Below the pieces are notes generated by a model that ran no database searches, was not told where the DNA came from, and saw nothing but the letters and a program-made list of their open reading frames with translations. Position numbers and translations under genes: made by a program. This document shows positions 30,806 to 41,073 of a DNA stretch of 64,000 bases, piece by piece. Where the stretch lies: the NCBI GenBank assembly GCA_963764825.1, contig CAVXUA010000008.1, positions 434,001 through 498,000 of the forward strand, in the 5' to 3' direction. The DNA is from JAZGGS01 sp963764825. GTDB lineage: Bacteria > Bacteroidota > Ignavibacteria > Ignavibacteriales > Ignavibacteriaceae. Each line of letters starts with the position of its first letter. Positions within the stretch are counted from its first letter, which is position 1.

Positions 30806-32579
30806 ATGATAAAAAGCAACTCAAAATCTAAACTCTTATTGACAATGCTTAACTGCAGGGTATGTTGTTTACTTAGTATTAATAGTTTTGTGTTTTTTGT
30901 TATTCAATCTTTCTGAGATAAAAAGAATATTAATTGATTCACAATTTTATTTCTTAGAAATAAATTTCATCCTAATTATTGTCGGGTTCATTTTAATATT
31001 TCCATTTCTAAAAAATCTAATTCTTACTATTCCCCGAAAAATCATATATCTTTTACTCGGTATTACTATTAGCGGAGTTTTAATAACAAGCTTTGTTGCA
31101 CCTCAAACACATAGAATTTATTATGATGAAGATATTTATGAAAATATTGGTCAAAACTTGGCAACTCTTCAGAAAGCCCAGCTCTGTATTGATGGGAGTA
31201 CTGTTTATGGGGTTTATAATTGCCAGAATGGTTTTTATAATAAGCAGCCTTATGCATATCCTTACTTACTTAGCATAGTTTATCGAATATTCGGTGTTAG
31301 CGAAACTGCATCATTTATTTTTAACAATTTACTTTTGGGCTTATCTATTATAATCGTTTTTCTTATTGCATTTCTTCTTTTTAAAAACTATACAATAGGA
31401 ATTTTCTCTGCCTTAATGTATGCTTTGATACCGCAAAACTTATTATGGTTTAACACTACGGCGGCGGAACCTTCATCTGCACTATTTGGTGCAATGTTCA
31501 TATTTTCCTTAATAATATTTTTAAAGGAAAATTCTAACAGGTCATTATTTCTTAGTGGTTGTATTGGCAAGTTTTGCAATACAATTCAGGCAGGAATCCA
31601 TTTTATTAATTCTTGTAGCTTTGCTAAGCATAATCATCTACAAACCATCTGAATTCAAAAGTATTAGAATTTATAATGCCGGATTATTATTTTTAGCTCT
31701 TTCTTTTGCATATATAATTCACCTATTTGTAACCAGCGGTGATAGCTGGGGAACTACCGGCTGCAAAATTCAGTTTTGAATACTTCGCACATAATTTTAC
31801 AGTTAACTCGTTGTTTTATATTGATAATATAAAGTTCCCGATTTTGTTCACACTTTTATTTCTAACTAGCTTTTTTCAAAATCATTTATTAAAGAAAAGT
31901 TACTGTTAGTTATTTGGTTCTTATGTTTTTGGGGAATCTTCTTATTCTTCTATGCAGGAAGTTATGGTTACGGAGCTGATGTCAGATATTCCTTAGTATC
32001 CTACGTTCCGTTAGTTATCCTGGCAGGATTAGGAGTCTATCAGTTACAGGAATTTTTGAAAAATAATTTATCATTAAAATCATATCTTAACCCGATATTT
32101 GCAATTATTATAATAATGTCGTTTCTAAAATTCCTACCACAAGTTCGTGCAGAAACACAGGAAGCCTGGGGTGCAAGAGCCGATCATCTGTTATGCAAAA
32201 GAGTTTGCTAGGACTTTTGCCTGAAAACTCAATTGTATTAACTCACAACCCTAATATGTTTCATCTGTGGGGTAAAAATGCAGCGCAAATTTCTCTTGCA
32301 ACAGATGAAAAAAGCTATGTAAATCAGGTATTATTTCATCAATATAAGGATGGTGTTTATTTACATTGGAATTATTGGTGCAATGCAGCTGATTCATTAC
32401 AAAATTCGTTTTGTGAAAACGTACTTAATGATTATGAGTATGAATTGATTAAAGAATATCAAGAAAATGATTACAATTATGCGCTGTATCGTTTAAAATT
32501 AAAAGATCAGGGGGAAATTCCTTATCAAAAAGCAAAGTATCCAAAATTGGAAAGTCCTATATTCGATCCGGTTAAATAA
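30806..32579 (+). CDS. Membrane glycosyltransferase, ArnT/PMT-like GT-C (several frameshifts)
   Basis: This polytopic GT-C enzyme uses a lipid-phosphate sugar donor. The first periplasmic loop has the acidic catalytic-type motif HRIYYDEDIYENIGQNLA; it is followed by PYAYPYLLSIVYRIFG and many hydrophobic helices (FNNLLLGLSIIIVFLIAFLL, IYNAGLLFLALSFAYIIHLF, YSLVSYVPLVILAGLGVYQL). The C-terminal soluble part reads ENSIVLTHNPNMFHLWG. Frame changes are needed near 30870, 31560, 31760, 31880 and 32200. The original protein would be about 590 residues, usual for the family. With the DPM-like GT2 it forms a donor/transferase pair. Confidence 0.75.
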
Positions 32580-32677
32580 ATTTTTTTAAGTAAATTTGCT
32601 TTTGAAATAATTAAGATTAAATTTAATTATAGTTTAAAAGTAAGAATTCTTAAACATAAAAGGAGGCTGTGTTAGTC

Positions 32678-33477
32678 ATGAAATTAATCAATTCAATATT
32701 CATAATTACAATCGCATTGCTAATTTTTGCTTGCGGCGAAAAGGAAAAGGAGGAGGAGCAGGAACCATCAGAGGTTACTGTTGGGATGACCTATGATGAA
32801 GTAGAGGGAATTTTAGGAAAACCAACATCAATCATTAGGGGAGCAAATGAATTAGTTGCTATAGAAGACCTTCCTGAAGATCCATTAAGAGCAATTAATG
32901 TTGATACCGTTGATACAAAAAATGAAGATAATCGCTGGATGGCTCCGCAAGAAGTTAAAACCAGCAAAGAGGAGCTGTATGTTACATGGGTTTATGATGA
33001 GGAAAAAACCGAAGACTATTATGTTTTGTATGATAATTACAAAGCAGGACAAACCATAACTAAAAAAGTTCCGGTTTATTATTTAGGTGATAAGAAGGTT
33101 TCGAAAGAAGAATATGATGCCGCAACGGGCTCACTCTATATAGAACCCGGGGAAACAGGTAAACAACAAAATTATGACAAAACCGGGAGAAAACAAAAGT
33201 ACCTATTGATAGCTTGAAACTAAAGAATCCTAAAATGAAAGATCCGCAAACAAAAGGGAAAATGATTGAAAAGAGAATTAAATATGTTACCAAAACAGTA
33301 GGTAGTAAGGATGCTACTGTAGAATCAGTTGATAAGGTTAGTTACGAAGTTGAATATAAACTTTGTGTTGTTTTTGATGAAGCCAGCCAAAGAGTTACAG
33401 CTAAAGAGTTTTATCCTTTTGCTGTAAAAGAGTTGGAACGATTAAAAATGAATATTTATAAAAGGTGTTTTAGATAA
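32678..33477 (+). CDS. Lipoprotein with SmpA/OmlA-like N-terminal segment (one frameshift)
   Basis: AGGAGG lies at 32661-32666, 11 bases before this ATG; the GTG nearer to it is too close. Signal peptide and lipobox LLIFACGEKEKEEEQ. The segment VTVGMTYDEVEGILGKPTSI resembles the SmpA/OmlA (BamE-like) pattern of small outer-membrane-assembly lipoproteins, but the rest is unlike BamE. The frame changes near 33195 and resumes as PIDSLKLKNPKMKDPQTKGK. About 265 residues in all. A good terminator follows. Confidence 0.6.
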
Positions 33478-33496
33478 AGCCTTCCGGAATTTACCT

Positions 33497-33532
33497 AAAG
33501 CCCGACGGCAGTTGCAGGTTTGGGGCTTTTTT
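33497..33532 (+). terminator. Rho-independent terminator after the lipoprotein gene
   Basis: AAAGCCC pairs with GGGCTTT across a loop of about 19 bases and is followed by a T run. It lies 19 bases after the lipoprotein stop. Confidence 0.7.
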
Positions 33533-33628
33533 ATTACTTGCCAATCATTAACTATTAGTTGCTTTCCTTTAATCTTATTTCTATAATTCAAGAAGTGATT
33601 TATTCCTAAATAAGTAGTGAGCACTCTA

Positions 33629-33883
33629 ATGAAAGAATTCATAGAATATATTGCTAAACAACTTGTCGATCATCCTGACAAAGTAATTGTTGAAGAAACC
33701 ACTCCTGATGAAAATACAATAGAACTTACGTTAAAAGTTGATAAAACCGATATTGGCAAAGTGATTGGGAAACAGGGAAATACTGTTAATGCAATGCGAG
33801 CTTTATTAAGTGCTGTCGGGGGTAAAGAACATCATAGAGTTGTGTTGAAAATATTCGATCCTGATGAGAAGGATGCAAAATGA
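33629..33883 (+). CDS. khpA: KH-domain RNA-binding protein KhpA
   Basis: 84 residues starting at MKEFIEYIAKQLVDHPDKV. The KH GxxG loop is KVIGKQGNTVNAMRALL. KhpA binds RNA and often partners with KhpB; in many genomes it lies between rpsP and rimM, but those genes are not here. An in-frame GTG 12 bases upstream is possible, but the family usually begins at the chosen Met. Confidence 0.93.
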   Translation: MKEFIEYIAKQLVDHPDKVIVEETTPDENTIELTLKVDKTDIGKVIGKQGNTVNAMRALLSAVGGKEHHRVVLKIFDPDEKDAK

Positions 33884-33953
33884 AGATAAAAGGATTTTCA
33901 AAAAGCCAGCACATTAAAGTTAAATTTTATTGAAGCTAAGAAGACCGTGCTGA

Positions 33954-34229
33954 TTAAGTAGGAATATGTTCATAAAAATAACCTCTATTACCTCTAAAAT
34001 TTACAATCCACTCTTTGTCCTTAAAGAGATAATACAATCTAGTTTCAGAACTTAAATCCCAGTTCTAATCTTTGGATCAGTGAGAAAAATATGAATTTTG
34101 ATCCCAGAGAGTGAGCTGCTCATTTTCAGTATTTAAATTAATAAAGATATCCAATAATTGATATTTATCAATAGCTTGGATAAATTTGAATGTAGATTTA
34201 GAATGGTAATTAAAGAATCGAAATGACAT
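33954..34229 (-). CDS. Hypothetical protein of about 90 residues, hidden by a compensated indel pair
   Basis: From ATG at 34229 the minus strand reads MSFRFFNYHSKSTFKFIQAI, continues DKYQLLDIFINLNTENEQL and TLWDQNSYF, meets TGA and TAG, then continues in the same frame as SSETRLYYLFKDKEWIVNF and RGNRGYFYEHIPT to a stop. Adding one T to the TTTTT run and removing one A from ATTTAAGT bypasses both stops (FSLIQRLELGF). The amino-acid pattern is protein-like throughout. No function was recognised. The start overlaps the start of the plus-strand gene 34223 by 7 bases. Confidence 0.5.
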
Positions 34230-34426
34230 TAATTAAAAAGAAAATAAAAACCAGAGAGGGACTTAAAGAATACACCTATTTAGGATGCCCGCTTACCCAT
34301 AATAGGTCCGCATGGTGTTTTCGTTTATGCATACCCGATACATTTGGAAATGGACACTGTGGTAGAATCGCACCTCACAGCTTAATAAGCCGGATACAGC
34401 AGAGCATTATTGATTATAACAAATAA
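34223..34426 (+). CDS. Small cysteine-containing protein of unknown function
   Basis: 67 residues: a basic N-terminus, then YLGCPLTHNRSAWCFRLC and PDTFGNGHCGRIAPHSLISR. Four Cys and two His in a short span suggest metal binding or disulphides. No family was recognised with confidence. There is no clear Shine-Dalgarno sequence, and its start is overlapped by a divergent minus-strand reading frame, so the true start may differ. Confidence 0.55.
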   Translation: MTLIKKKIKTREGLKEYTYLGCPLTHNRSAWCFRLCIPDTFGNGHCGRIAPHSLISRIQQSIIDYNK

Positions 34427-34562
34427 AATCCAGATTTATTAGTTACCCTTAGTAATTACATCACATCAATTCATTCTTCCGCTAATCATAAAAAAGATTT
34501 TTCAATAAATTCCTTTCTTAAATTCATCCCGATATAATCATTAATATATTTCGGAGGTAAAA

Positions 34563-35614
34563 ATGTATAACAGAATCCATCAGTTGTGGGGGACAGCTTT
34601 GCTGATGTTCCTCTTTTCAATTTCTTTAATCGCTCAGCAGGGTATTACTCTGCCAAGAATTAGCCAGCATGCTACAGTTCTTCAAAAAATTGGTATAGCT
34701 GAGATTACAATTGATTATCACAGACCCGGCGTGAACGGCAGAGCTATTTGGGGTGCGTTGGTTCCCTATGACCAGGTATGGAGAGCAGGAGCTAATGAGA
34801 ATACAACCATCACATTTTCGCATACGGTTAAAATTGCATGGCAAAAATGTACCTGCAGGCATTTATGGTTTGCACATGATTCCCACTGAAAAAGAATGGA
34901 CAATCATTTTAAATAAAGATTACCGTGCGTGGGGAAGTTTTTTTTATGTTGAAGAAAATGATCTTCATGCGGTTTACAGTTAACCCTGAAATTGCTGATC
35001 ACCAGGAATGGTTAATGTATTCTTTTAGCTATGTATCACCAAACTCAGCAACCGTTCAACTAAATTGGGAAAAATTGCAAATCCCGTTTACAATTGAAGT
35101 TGATCTTCATAAGATGGTTATAGAAGATATCAATATTCAGCTAACTTCATTACCAGGATTTTTCTGGCAGGGATGGAATCAGGCAGCAAATTATTGCTAT
35201 CAAAATGGAGTAATGCTTGAGCAGGGAGTTGAGTGGGCAGATAGATCAATCCAAATAAATAAAAATGTAACCAACACATTTACTAAAGCTGTTTTACTTG
35301 ATGAACTTGGTAAAAGCGATGAAGCTAATCAATTAAAAGAAGAAGCATTTGTTGATGCTATTGAAAACGATATAAATACACTTGGTTACCAATTTCTGTT
35401 TGCCGGGAAAATGGATGAGGCGATTGAAATCTTCAAAAAGAATGTTGAAATGAATCCTGATTCCTGGAATGTTTACGATAGCCTGGGCGAAGCTTATATG
35501 AACAAGGGAGAAAATGAATTGGCAATAGAAAACTACTCTAAAGCTCTCAGTATGGCTCCGGAAAATCAGAAAGAAAGGATAAAAGGAACTTTAAACCAGC
35601 TTAATTCAGAATAA
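34563..35614 (+). CDS. DUF2911 protein with C-terminal TPR repeats (two frameshifts)
   Basis: Good Shine-Dalgarno (GGAGG, 5 bases before the ATG) and a signal peptide (LLMFLFSISLIAQQ). The DUF2911 domain covers ISQHATVLQKIGIAEITIDY, WGALVPYDQVWRAGANENTT, a frame change near 34845, and PAGIYGLHMIPTEKEWTIIL. After a second frame change near 34975 it continues as HQEWLMYSFSYVSPNSATVQ. The C-terminal 110 residues have TPR-like helices (FAGKMDEAIEIFKKNVEMNP, YMNKGENELAIENYSKAL). DUF2911 proteins are exported Bacteroidota proteins of unknown function. Total is about 350 residues. Confidence 0.8.
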
Positions 35615-35633
35615 GTAGTTCGTATTTTTAGTG

Positions 35634-35664
35634 AGCCAGCTAAAAATTATAGCTGGCTTTTTTT
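35634..35664 (+). terminator. Rho-independent terminator
   Basis: Perfect stem AGCCAGCT / AGCTGGCT with a 9-base loop and a seven-T tail, directly after the DUF2911 gene. Confidence 0.9.
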
Positions 35665-36518
35665 AATGTGTAAAAAAGAGCCCTGCGCTTATTACGGGAG
35701 TTGATATTATATTTTTACCTTTTCCGCCGCTTTCGTAATAACCTTTCACTCCAAAGTTTTCTGCAAACTTATAAACCAGTTCAGCACTGTAAGCAATAAA
35801 TTGTTGGTTGTTTTCGTAAGTGTACAATCCGCCTGTTACATTTGAATCACCATTTTTCATGGAGATTTGTCCGTGGAATCTTAATATCAAGCTAAGGTTT
35901 TTAATAATTTTATAACCACCTTCAATCGAATAAACAAATTCATCGGAAAAACCTTCATTGCGGTTATTATAACTAAGTCCGCCATTTATATAAAAAGCTG
36001 CCGGGTAGAATGAATGACCAATTTCAAAACCAAATAGCCTGGTTAAAATCACCGCTTCCAAGCCATAAACTGCTATCAATATCTGATTTGCCAGTTGGCA
36101 ATCCTAATATAATTTTTGCACTAAAATATGTGTTGCCAATTTTACCAAGTCCGTATTTTAATCCGGCGTTTATATCCCCAAAACCTGAAACTTCATTATC
36201 AAAATTAAGTGCAGAAGGAACGGTATCGAGTTTGACAGATTTAAATGCAGCAAATCCAATAAACCCGGTTAGCTTATCTGTAATTCCATATGAACCAAAC
36301 ATCCCTATCGTCATATCAGTCAATTTAGGAATGGGGACTTTTAGACCATCCGAACTATAAGTTTTATCGCTGCCCATATACCTGAAATCAAGTTTGTAAT
36401 AACCTGTTCCTTTCTTTTGCGGCCATGCACCAGCAACTGCTTGTTGAAGTGGTAAAGTAAAAGAGATGAAAAGTGCAAAAATCAGTAACTGCATTTTATT
36501 TAGATTATTCCGGCTCAT
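35663..36518 (-). CDS. Outer membrane beta-barrel protein (one frameshift)
   Basis: Signal peptide LLIFALFISFTLPLQQAVAGA, then alternating hydrophobic beta strands typical of transporter-like or meta-cleavage-pathway-type outer membrane proteins (GTGYYKLDFRYMGSDKTY, GFGDINAGLKYGLGKIG, KIILGLPTGKSDIDSSLW). The frame changes at about 36060 and continues LFGFEIGHSFYPAAFYINGG to ISAGLFFTH at the end. About 280 residues. The substrate or role is unknown. Confidence 0.75.
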
Positions 36519-36625
36519 ATCATTTATATTTGGTAAGTAAATAAATATAGAATTTTAGTTAGAAAAGTATAATACTTTTATGAGAAATTTATCACAAAAT
36601 AATAACAAAATCAGGTAAAAATTTA

Positions 36626-37277
36626 GTGGAGAAGAAAAACATTGTAAAAAATTTTGTGGTACCGCTAATATTTCCTGCTATTCTTTGGGTTATTCATCTA
36701 TCCGCTTATTTATTCAATCTTAGACTAAGCGGAATGGGAATTTTACCGAGGGATGGTTTTGGATTGCTTGGAATAGTTACAGCGCCGCTAATTCATGGTG
36801 ATTTTTCTCACTTAATTTCAAATACTTTTCCACTCATCGTTTTAGGCTGGATTATTTTTTTCTTTTATCCCAAAGCTTCCTTCTTTCTTTTCATATTCGT
36901 TTATATTTTAACAGGATTGTTAGTATGGTTACTTGCCCGGCAGGTCTACCACATAGGTGCAAGCGGATTGATATACGGATTCGTGAGTTTTTTGTTCTTT
37001 AGTGGTATATTTCGAAAAGATAATAAGTCAATCGCTTTAGCTTTAATCATAACATTTTTGTACGGAGGGCTTGTATGGGGTGTACTTCCCGGAATGAAAG
37101 GAATTTCGTGGGAATCGCACTTGTTTGGAGCCGTTACAGGATTGATTGCTGCATATATTTTTAGGAAGAATTGATCCTCCAGCAAAAAAATATGATTGGG
37201 AAAATGAAGAAGATGATTTTGATGTTAATGAACTGGAAGTATCTTACGATCCGGAGAAAAATAAATTTAACTTATAA
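36626..37277 (+). CDS. Rhomboid-family intramembrane serine protease (frameshift near end)
   Basis: A six-helix rhomboid with GTG start. The catalytic Ser is in YHIGASGLIYGFV (GxSG), the His in SWESHLFGAVTGLIAAYIF, and the loop HGDFSHLISNTFPLIVLGW matches the family H-x-x-H/N motif. The core ends at 37174 only because AAGAATTGA has one A too many; in the shifted frame it reads RKIDPPAKKYDWENEEDDF and stops at 37277. The acidic tail would lie in the cytoplasm. Confidence 0.88.
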
Positions 37278-37294
37278 ATGTTAAGGTAGGAGTT

Positions 37295-37657
37295 ATGAAA
37301 AAAAGTACATCCGAAACACGTAAATACCGTACGGATATGAATGATAAAATTCTTAATTCAGGATTCAGAGATTTTAATAAATTTTTTGCTCTCGATAATA
37401 AAGCTTATGTAAACGGTGCATTAACAGCAAAAATAAAAGAACTTATGGGGTTATCGGCATCAATGGTTATGCGCTGCAACGATTGTATTTTTTATCATAT
37501 TGATCGCTCAATCCAGGAAGGTGCAACAAGGGAAGAACTATACGAAACATTGAATGTTGCACTTATCGTTGGAGGATCGATTGTGATTCCACATTTGCGT
37601 TATGCTTTTGATGTGATGGATTCAATTTACGATGATATGGATAACACAGATGGCTGA
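37295..37657 (+). CDS. Carboxymuconolactone decarboxylase / AhpD-like protein
   Basis: 120 residues with the AhpD-type redox motif MRCNDCIFYHIDRSIQEGA (CxxC followed by His), and flanking helices KIKELMGLSASMV and TREELYETLNVALIVGGS. It is probably a peroxidase or thiol-disulfide redox protein of the CMD family rather than a true decarboxylase. It overlaps the amidohydrolase start by eight bases, so the two are cotranscribed. Confidence 0.88.
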   Translation: MKKSTSETRKYRTDMNDKILNSGFRDFNKFFALDNKAYVNGALTAKIKELMGLSASMVMRCNDCIFYHIDRSIQEGATREELYETLNVALIVGGSIVIPHLRYAFDVMDSIYDDMDNTDG

Positions 37658-38994
37658 GAAAAAAGTAATCATCCCAAAGCAAATAGTTACCGTTGATGAC
37701 AAGAACTCTATACTATCCGACCATGCGCTTGAAATTGAAGGGAACAAAATTTCATGTATTATTTCAACAGAAAAATATAAATTTAGATGATTATGATGGT
37801 GAAATTCATCACTTTCCTGAATTTACTTTAATCCCGGGATTTGTTCAAACTCATGTTCATCTTTGCCAAACACTTTTCCGCGGTTTGGCAGATGACCTGC
37901 TTTTACTTGATTGGCTGCAGAAGAAGATTTTTCCTTTTGAAAATGCTCATAGTGAAAATTCTTTAAGCACATCTGTAAAGTTGGTATTAATGAACTTCTT
38001 CTCGGTGGAACAACAACTATCCTGGATATGGGTACTTTGCGTTTCCAGGAAATTGTTTTTGAAGAACTAATAAATTCAGGTATGCGTGCGTTTTCCGGGA
38101 AAATGCTTGATAGATGAAAATGAACTTTACCCCGGTTTTAAAGGAGAAACTAATAACGAGATCAATGAAACTTATAAACTTGCAAAGAAATACCATCTTA
38201 CCAATAATAATAAAATATTTTACGGTTTTGCACCTAGATTTGTACTTTCGTGTAGCGAAGAACTTTTGAAAGAAACAAAAGAGATAATGAAAGATTTTCC
38301 CCGTAGCTTATATCACACGCACGCTTCGGAAAACAAAACAGAAGTTGAAGAAGTAAGAAAAAGATTCAACAAAGGGAATGTTGAATATTTTGATTCGATT
38401 GGAGTGCTTGATGATCATACAATTCTTGCACACTGTATTCATCTAAATGATAATGAAAAATCAATACTTAAACAGAGACAAACAAGAGTTGCACATTGCC
38501 CCTCGGCTAACTTAAAATTGGGCTCCGGCATTGCTCCTATCCCGGATTATTTAAAGGATGGGATCCCTGTTTCTCTTGGCGCTGATGGAGCACCTTGTAA
38601 CAATAACATAAGCATTTTCACTGAAATGCGTCACGCAGCATTAATACAAAAACATATTCACGGACCTGAGATTATGGATGCACGTTCAGTTTTCCGTCTT
38701 GCTAACATTGAAGGTGCAAAAGCGCTTCATCTTGACGATAAAATTGGAAGCATCGAGGTTGGTAAAAAAGCAGACTTAGTTCTTTTAAATCTTAATTCAT
38801 ATAATAACTCGGTTTCAGAAGATGAAAAAAGTATTTATTCTGATATTGTTTATTCAGCAAATCCAAATAATGTAGAATCTGTAATGGTTGATGGACAATG
38901 GCTCGTAAAAGATAAGGAATCGCTGCTCTATGATCAGGAAAAAATTGTTGCAGAAGGCAAATCAGAACTTAAACAAATGCTTTCGAGATTGTGA
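37650..38994 (+). CDS. Amidohydrolase, MtaD/SAH-deaminase-like (three frameshifts)
   Basis: This metal-dependent hydrolase resembles 5-methylthioadenosine / S-adenosylhomocysteine deaminases and TrzN/AtzA-like enzymes. Metal ligands are in FVQTHVHLCQTLFRGLADD, LYHTHASENKTEVEEV, LAHCIHLNDNE and SLGADGAPCNNN. The catalytic barrel is otherwise complete and ends in KIGSIEVGKKADLVLLNL, the family's beta-sandwich. Frame changes lie near 37775, 37980 and 38075; the repaired middle reads INELLLGGTTTILDMGTLRF. About 448 residues. The natural substrate is not settled by sequence. Confidence 0.85.
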
Positions 38995-39578
38995 TGAAAA
39001 AAATAATTTTTGCATCCAGCAATGAAGGTAAAATTTCTGAAGTAAGAAAAATTTTAAGTGAATTGAATATTCAAATAGTTTCGCTGCATGATGTTGACTT
39101 CTTTGGTGAAATAGAAGAGAACGGAGATTCATTTGAAGAGAATGCAAAAATAAAAGCAATCGAAGTTTTTAATAATTATAAACTTCCAACAATTGCAGAT
39201 GATTCAGGATTAGTTGTTGAACAGCTTAATGGTGAGCCTGGTATCTTTTCTGCGCGGTATGCAGGAATTGATTCTGATGACGCAGCAAATAACGTTAAGC
39301 TCTTAGAAAATCTAAGCAGTATACCAGGACCTCACAGGGCAAAATTTGTTTGCAGTGCTGTTTATTATTCAGGAGAAGAAACATACACCGCTATGGGAAA
39401 AGTTAATGGAAAAATAATTAGTAAAGCTCGCGGTACAAACGGCTTTGGCTACGATCCATTGTTTGTTCCTGATGGTCATTCCAAAACTATGGCAGAACTC
39501 GATCCTGAAATTAAAAATAGTATCAGTCATCGCTTTAAAGCTTTCGATCAATTAAAAAAGTATTTACTCTCTATTTAA
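38994..39578 (+). CDS. rdgB: XTP/dITP diphosphatase (RdgB/HAM1)
   Basis: This enzyme removes non-canonical purine nucleoside triphosphates. Motifs are KKIIFASSNEGKISEVRKIL at the N-terminus, PTIADDSGLVVEQLNGEPGI, SARYAGIDSDDAAN, GFGYDPLFVPDGHSKTMAEL and SHRFKAFDQL. 194 residues, full length. The ATG overlaps the last base of the amidohydrolase stop; a GTG three bases earlier is also possible. Confidence 0.95.
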   Translation: MKKIIFASSNEGKISEVRKILSELNIQIVSLHDVDFFGEIEENGDSFEENAKIKAIEVFNNYKLPTIADDSGLVVEQLNGEPGIFSARYAGIDSDDAANNVKLLENLSSIPGPHRAKFVCSAVYYSGEETYTAMGKVNGKIISKARGTNGFGYDPLFVPDGHSKTMAELDPEIKNSISHRFKAFDQLKKYLLSI

Positions 39579-39584
39579 ATTTTG

Positions 39585-40361
39585 ATGCTAAGAATCTTCA
39601 AAAATATAGTTATAACAGTTGCAGTTTTACTTTTTCTTTTTTCCTGCACAAGTAAGGAACCTACTGCACCACCATTAGTACAAGCTCCTGATTACTTCCC
39701 AAATAGCGATGGTACTAATTATCTGTTCACAATTACTGAAACAGATTCAACTGGAATTTTAAAAACAGGTACACGTTATGTCTTGTATAATGGTGATACA
39801 TTAAATAATGGTACTTCCTACAAATTCCAAAAAGATTCTGTTAAGATGGGAACTGATATTGTAGAGAGGATATCTAACTTCAGAAAAAGCGAAATCGGTG
39901 TGTTTTATTTTATTGATACAAGCGGATTTATTGCGGCACTGCCTGATACTTTACGCAACCGGATGACTGTAACATCTGAAATGCAAACTTTACTGATACT
40001 GCTTGCAGAGGGAAGTTTCTGGCAGGTGTTTAAAGTTACGATTACTTTACAACCCGGAATTACATACGCACCTTACAGAATTACAGCGAGTTATGTTAAA
40101 GAAGAATATGTTCTGCTGCATTTAGTTAGCGGAGATATGAATGTTAAAGCAAAAAAAATTAAGTATGATATAGAATTCAGGCTGGATCCTGAAGAACCTT
40201 CGCAAAAATTTACTGCTTTTTCGTGGGTTGCGGATAAAATTGGAATTATTAAGATGGAGGGCAATGCAATTGTGGTAAATACTATCTTAAACGGGGAAGT
40301 AAGCCTGGATGATTCATCAAAATTTGTCACATATGATTTAATTGCTTATAACATTCCCTGA
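39585..40361 (+). CDS. Hypothetical lipoprotein
   Basis: Signal peptide with lipobox VAVLLFLFSCTSKEPTAPP. The mature part of about 235 residues is beta-rich (NYLFTITETDSTGILKTGTR, YVLYNGDTLNNGTSYKF, YRITASYVKEEYVLLHLVS) and resembles DUF-type lipoproteins of Bacteroidota; no domain was named with confidence. The frame is intact. It follows rdgB closely and is convergent with ubiE. Confidence 0.75.
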   Translation: MLRIFKNIVITVAVLLFLFSCTSKEPTAPPLVQAPDYFPNSDGTNYLFTITETDSTGILKTGTRYVLYNGDTLNNGTSYKFQKDSVKMGTDIVERISNFRKSEIGVFYFIDTSGFIAALPDTLRNRMTVTSEMQTLLILLAEGSFWQVFKVTITLQPGITYAPYRITASYVKEEYVLLHLVSGDMNVKAKKIKYDIEFRLDPEEPSQKFTAFSWVADKIGIIKMEGNAIVVNTILNGEVSLDDSSKFVTYDLIAYNIP

Positions 40362-41045
40362 TCACTTAACTGCTATAACTACCTGAACAATACCTAAGGT
40401 TAGCGGATGCACTTTTATTTCCTTAAACCCTGCTTTTTTAAGTAGATCCGGGAGAACAATTTTTTCATCAAACTCTTCAACGGAATCGGGTAAATAACTG
40501 TAAGCTTCTTTATCACCTGAAATAGTACCGCCAACAACGGGAAGTATTTTCTTAAAATAGAATTTGTACAATCTTTTAAATATTTTGTTAGAAGGCATTC
40601 TAAACTCAAGTACAGTTGCTTTGCCGCCCTGCTTAAGCACCCTGTAAAAGGAGTTGAAACCGAGCGGTATATCGTAGAAATTTCTTACACCAAAAGCCAC
40701 GGTAATGTTAGTTACAGAATCATCTTGAAACGGAATATTTTCCGCAACTATCTGTACAACTTTGCCATCTACCCAGCTGCTTTTCTTTTTAAAAAGTTTA
40801 AGCATATTCATCGAATAATCTGCACCGAATATTTTATTCACACCATATTTTTTTGCTGCAATTGCAAAGTCACCTGTTCCGCATGCAATATCCAGCAGAA
40901 TAGATTCACCATTCATTTTTGTAAGTGCAAGGGCTCTCTTCCTCCAATAAAAATCTAATCCTAAGCTTAAAAGATGATTAAGAAAATCATAACGGTGAGC
41001 TATACCTTCAAAAATTCGTCTTACTTTCTTTTTCTTTTCTATCAT
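40362..41045 (-). CDS. ubiE: Demethylmenaquinone methyltransferase (UbiE/MenG)
   Basis: This SAM-dependent C-methyltransferase carries out the last step of menaquinone synthesis. Family motifs are IFEGIAHRYDFLNHLLSLG, the SAM loop LDIACGTGDFAIAAKKYG, ENIPFQDDSVTNITVAFGVR and the end HPLTLGIVQVVIAVK. ATG at 41045 is preferred over a TTG nine bases upstream. About 227 residues, frame intact. Confidence 0.94.
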   Translation of the reverse strand: MIEKKKKVRRIFEGIAHRYDFLNHLLSLGLDFYWRKRALALTKMNGESILLDIACGTGDFAIAAKKYGVNKIFGADYSMNMLKLFKKKSSWVDGKVVQIVAENIPFQDDSVTNITVAFGVRNFYDIPLGFNSFYRVLKQGGKATVLEFRMPSNKIFKRLYKFYFKKILPVVGGTISGDKEAYSYLPDSVEEFDEKIVLPDLLKKAGFKEIKVHPLTLGIVQVVIAVK

Positions 41046-41073
41046 TCCAATCAATTATTTCTTTAGCATTAAG

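Noticed and set aside
33884..33934. 17-codon ORF overlapping the khpA stop (MKIKGFSKSQHIKVKFY)
   Set aside because: It has the ATGA coupling form, but the peptide is not like RimM or any known partner; probably chance.
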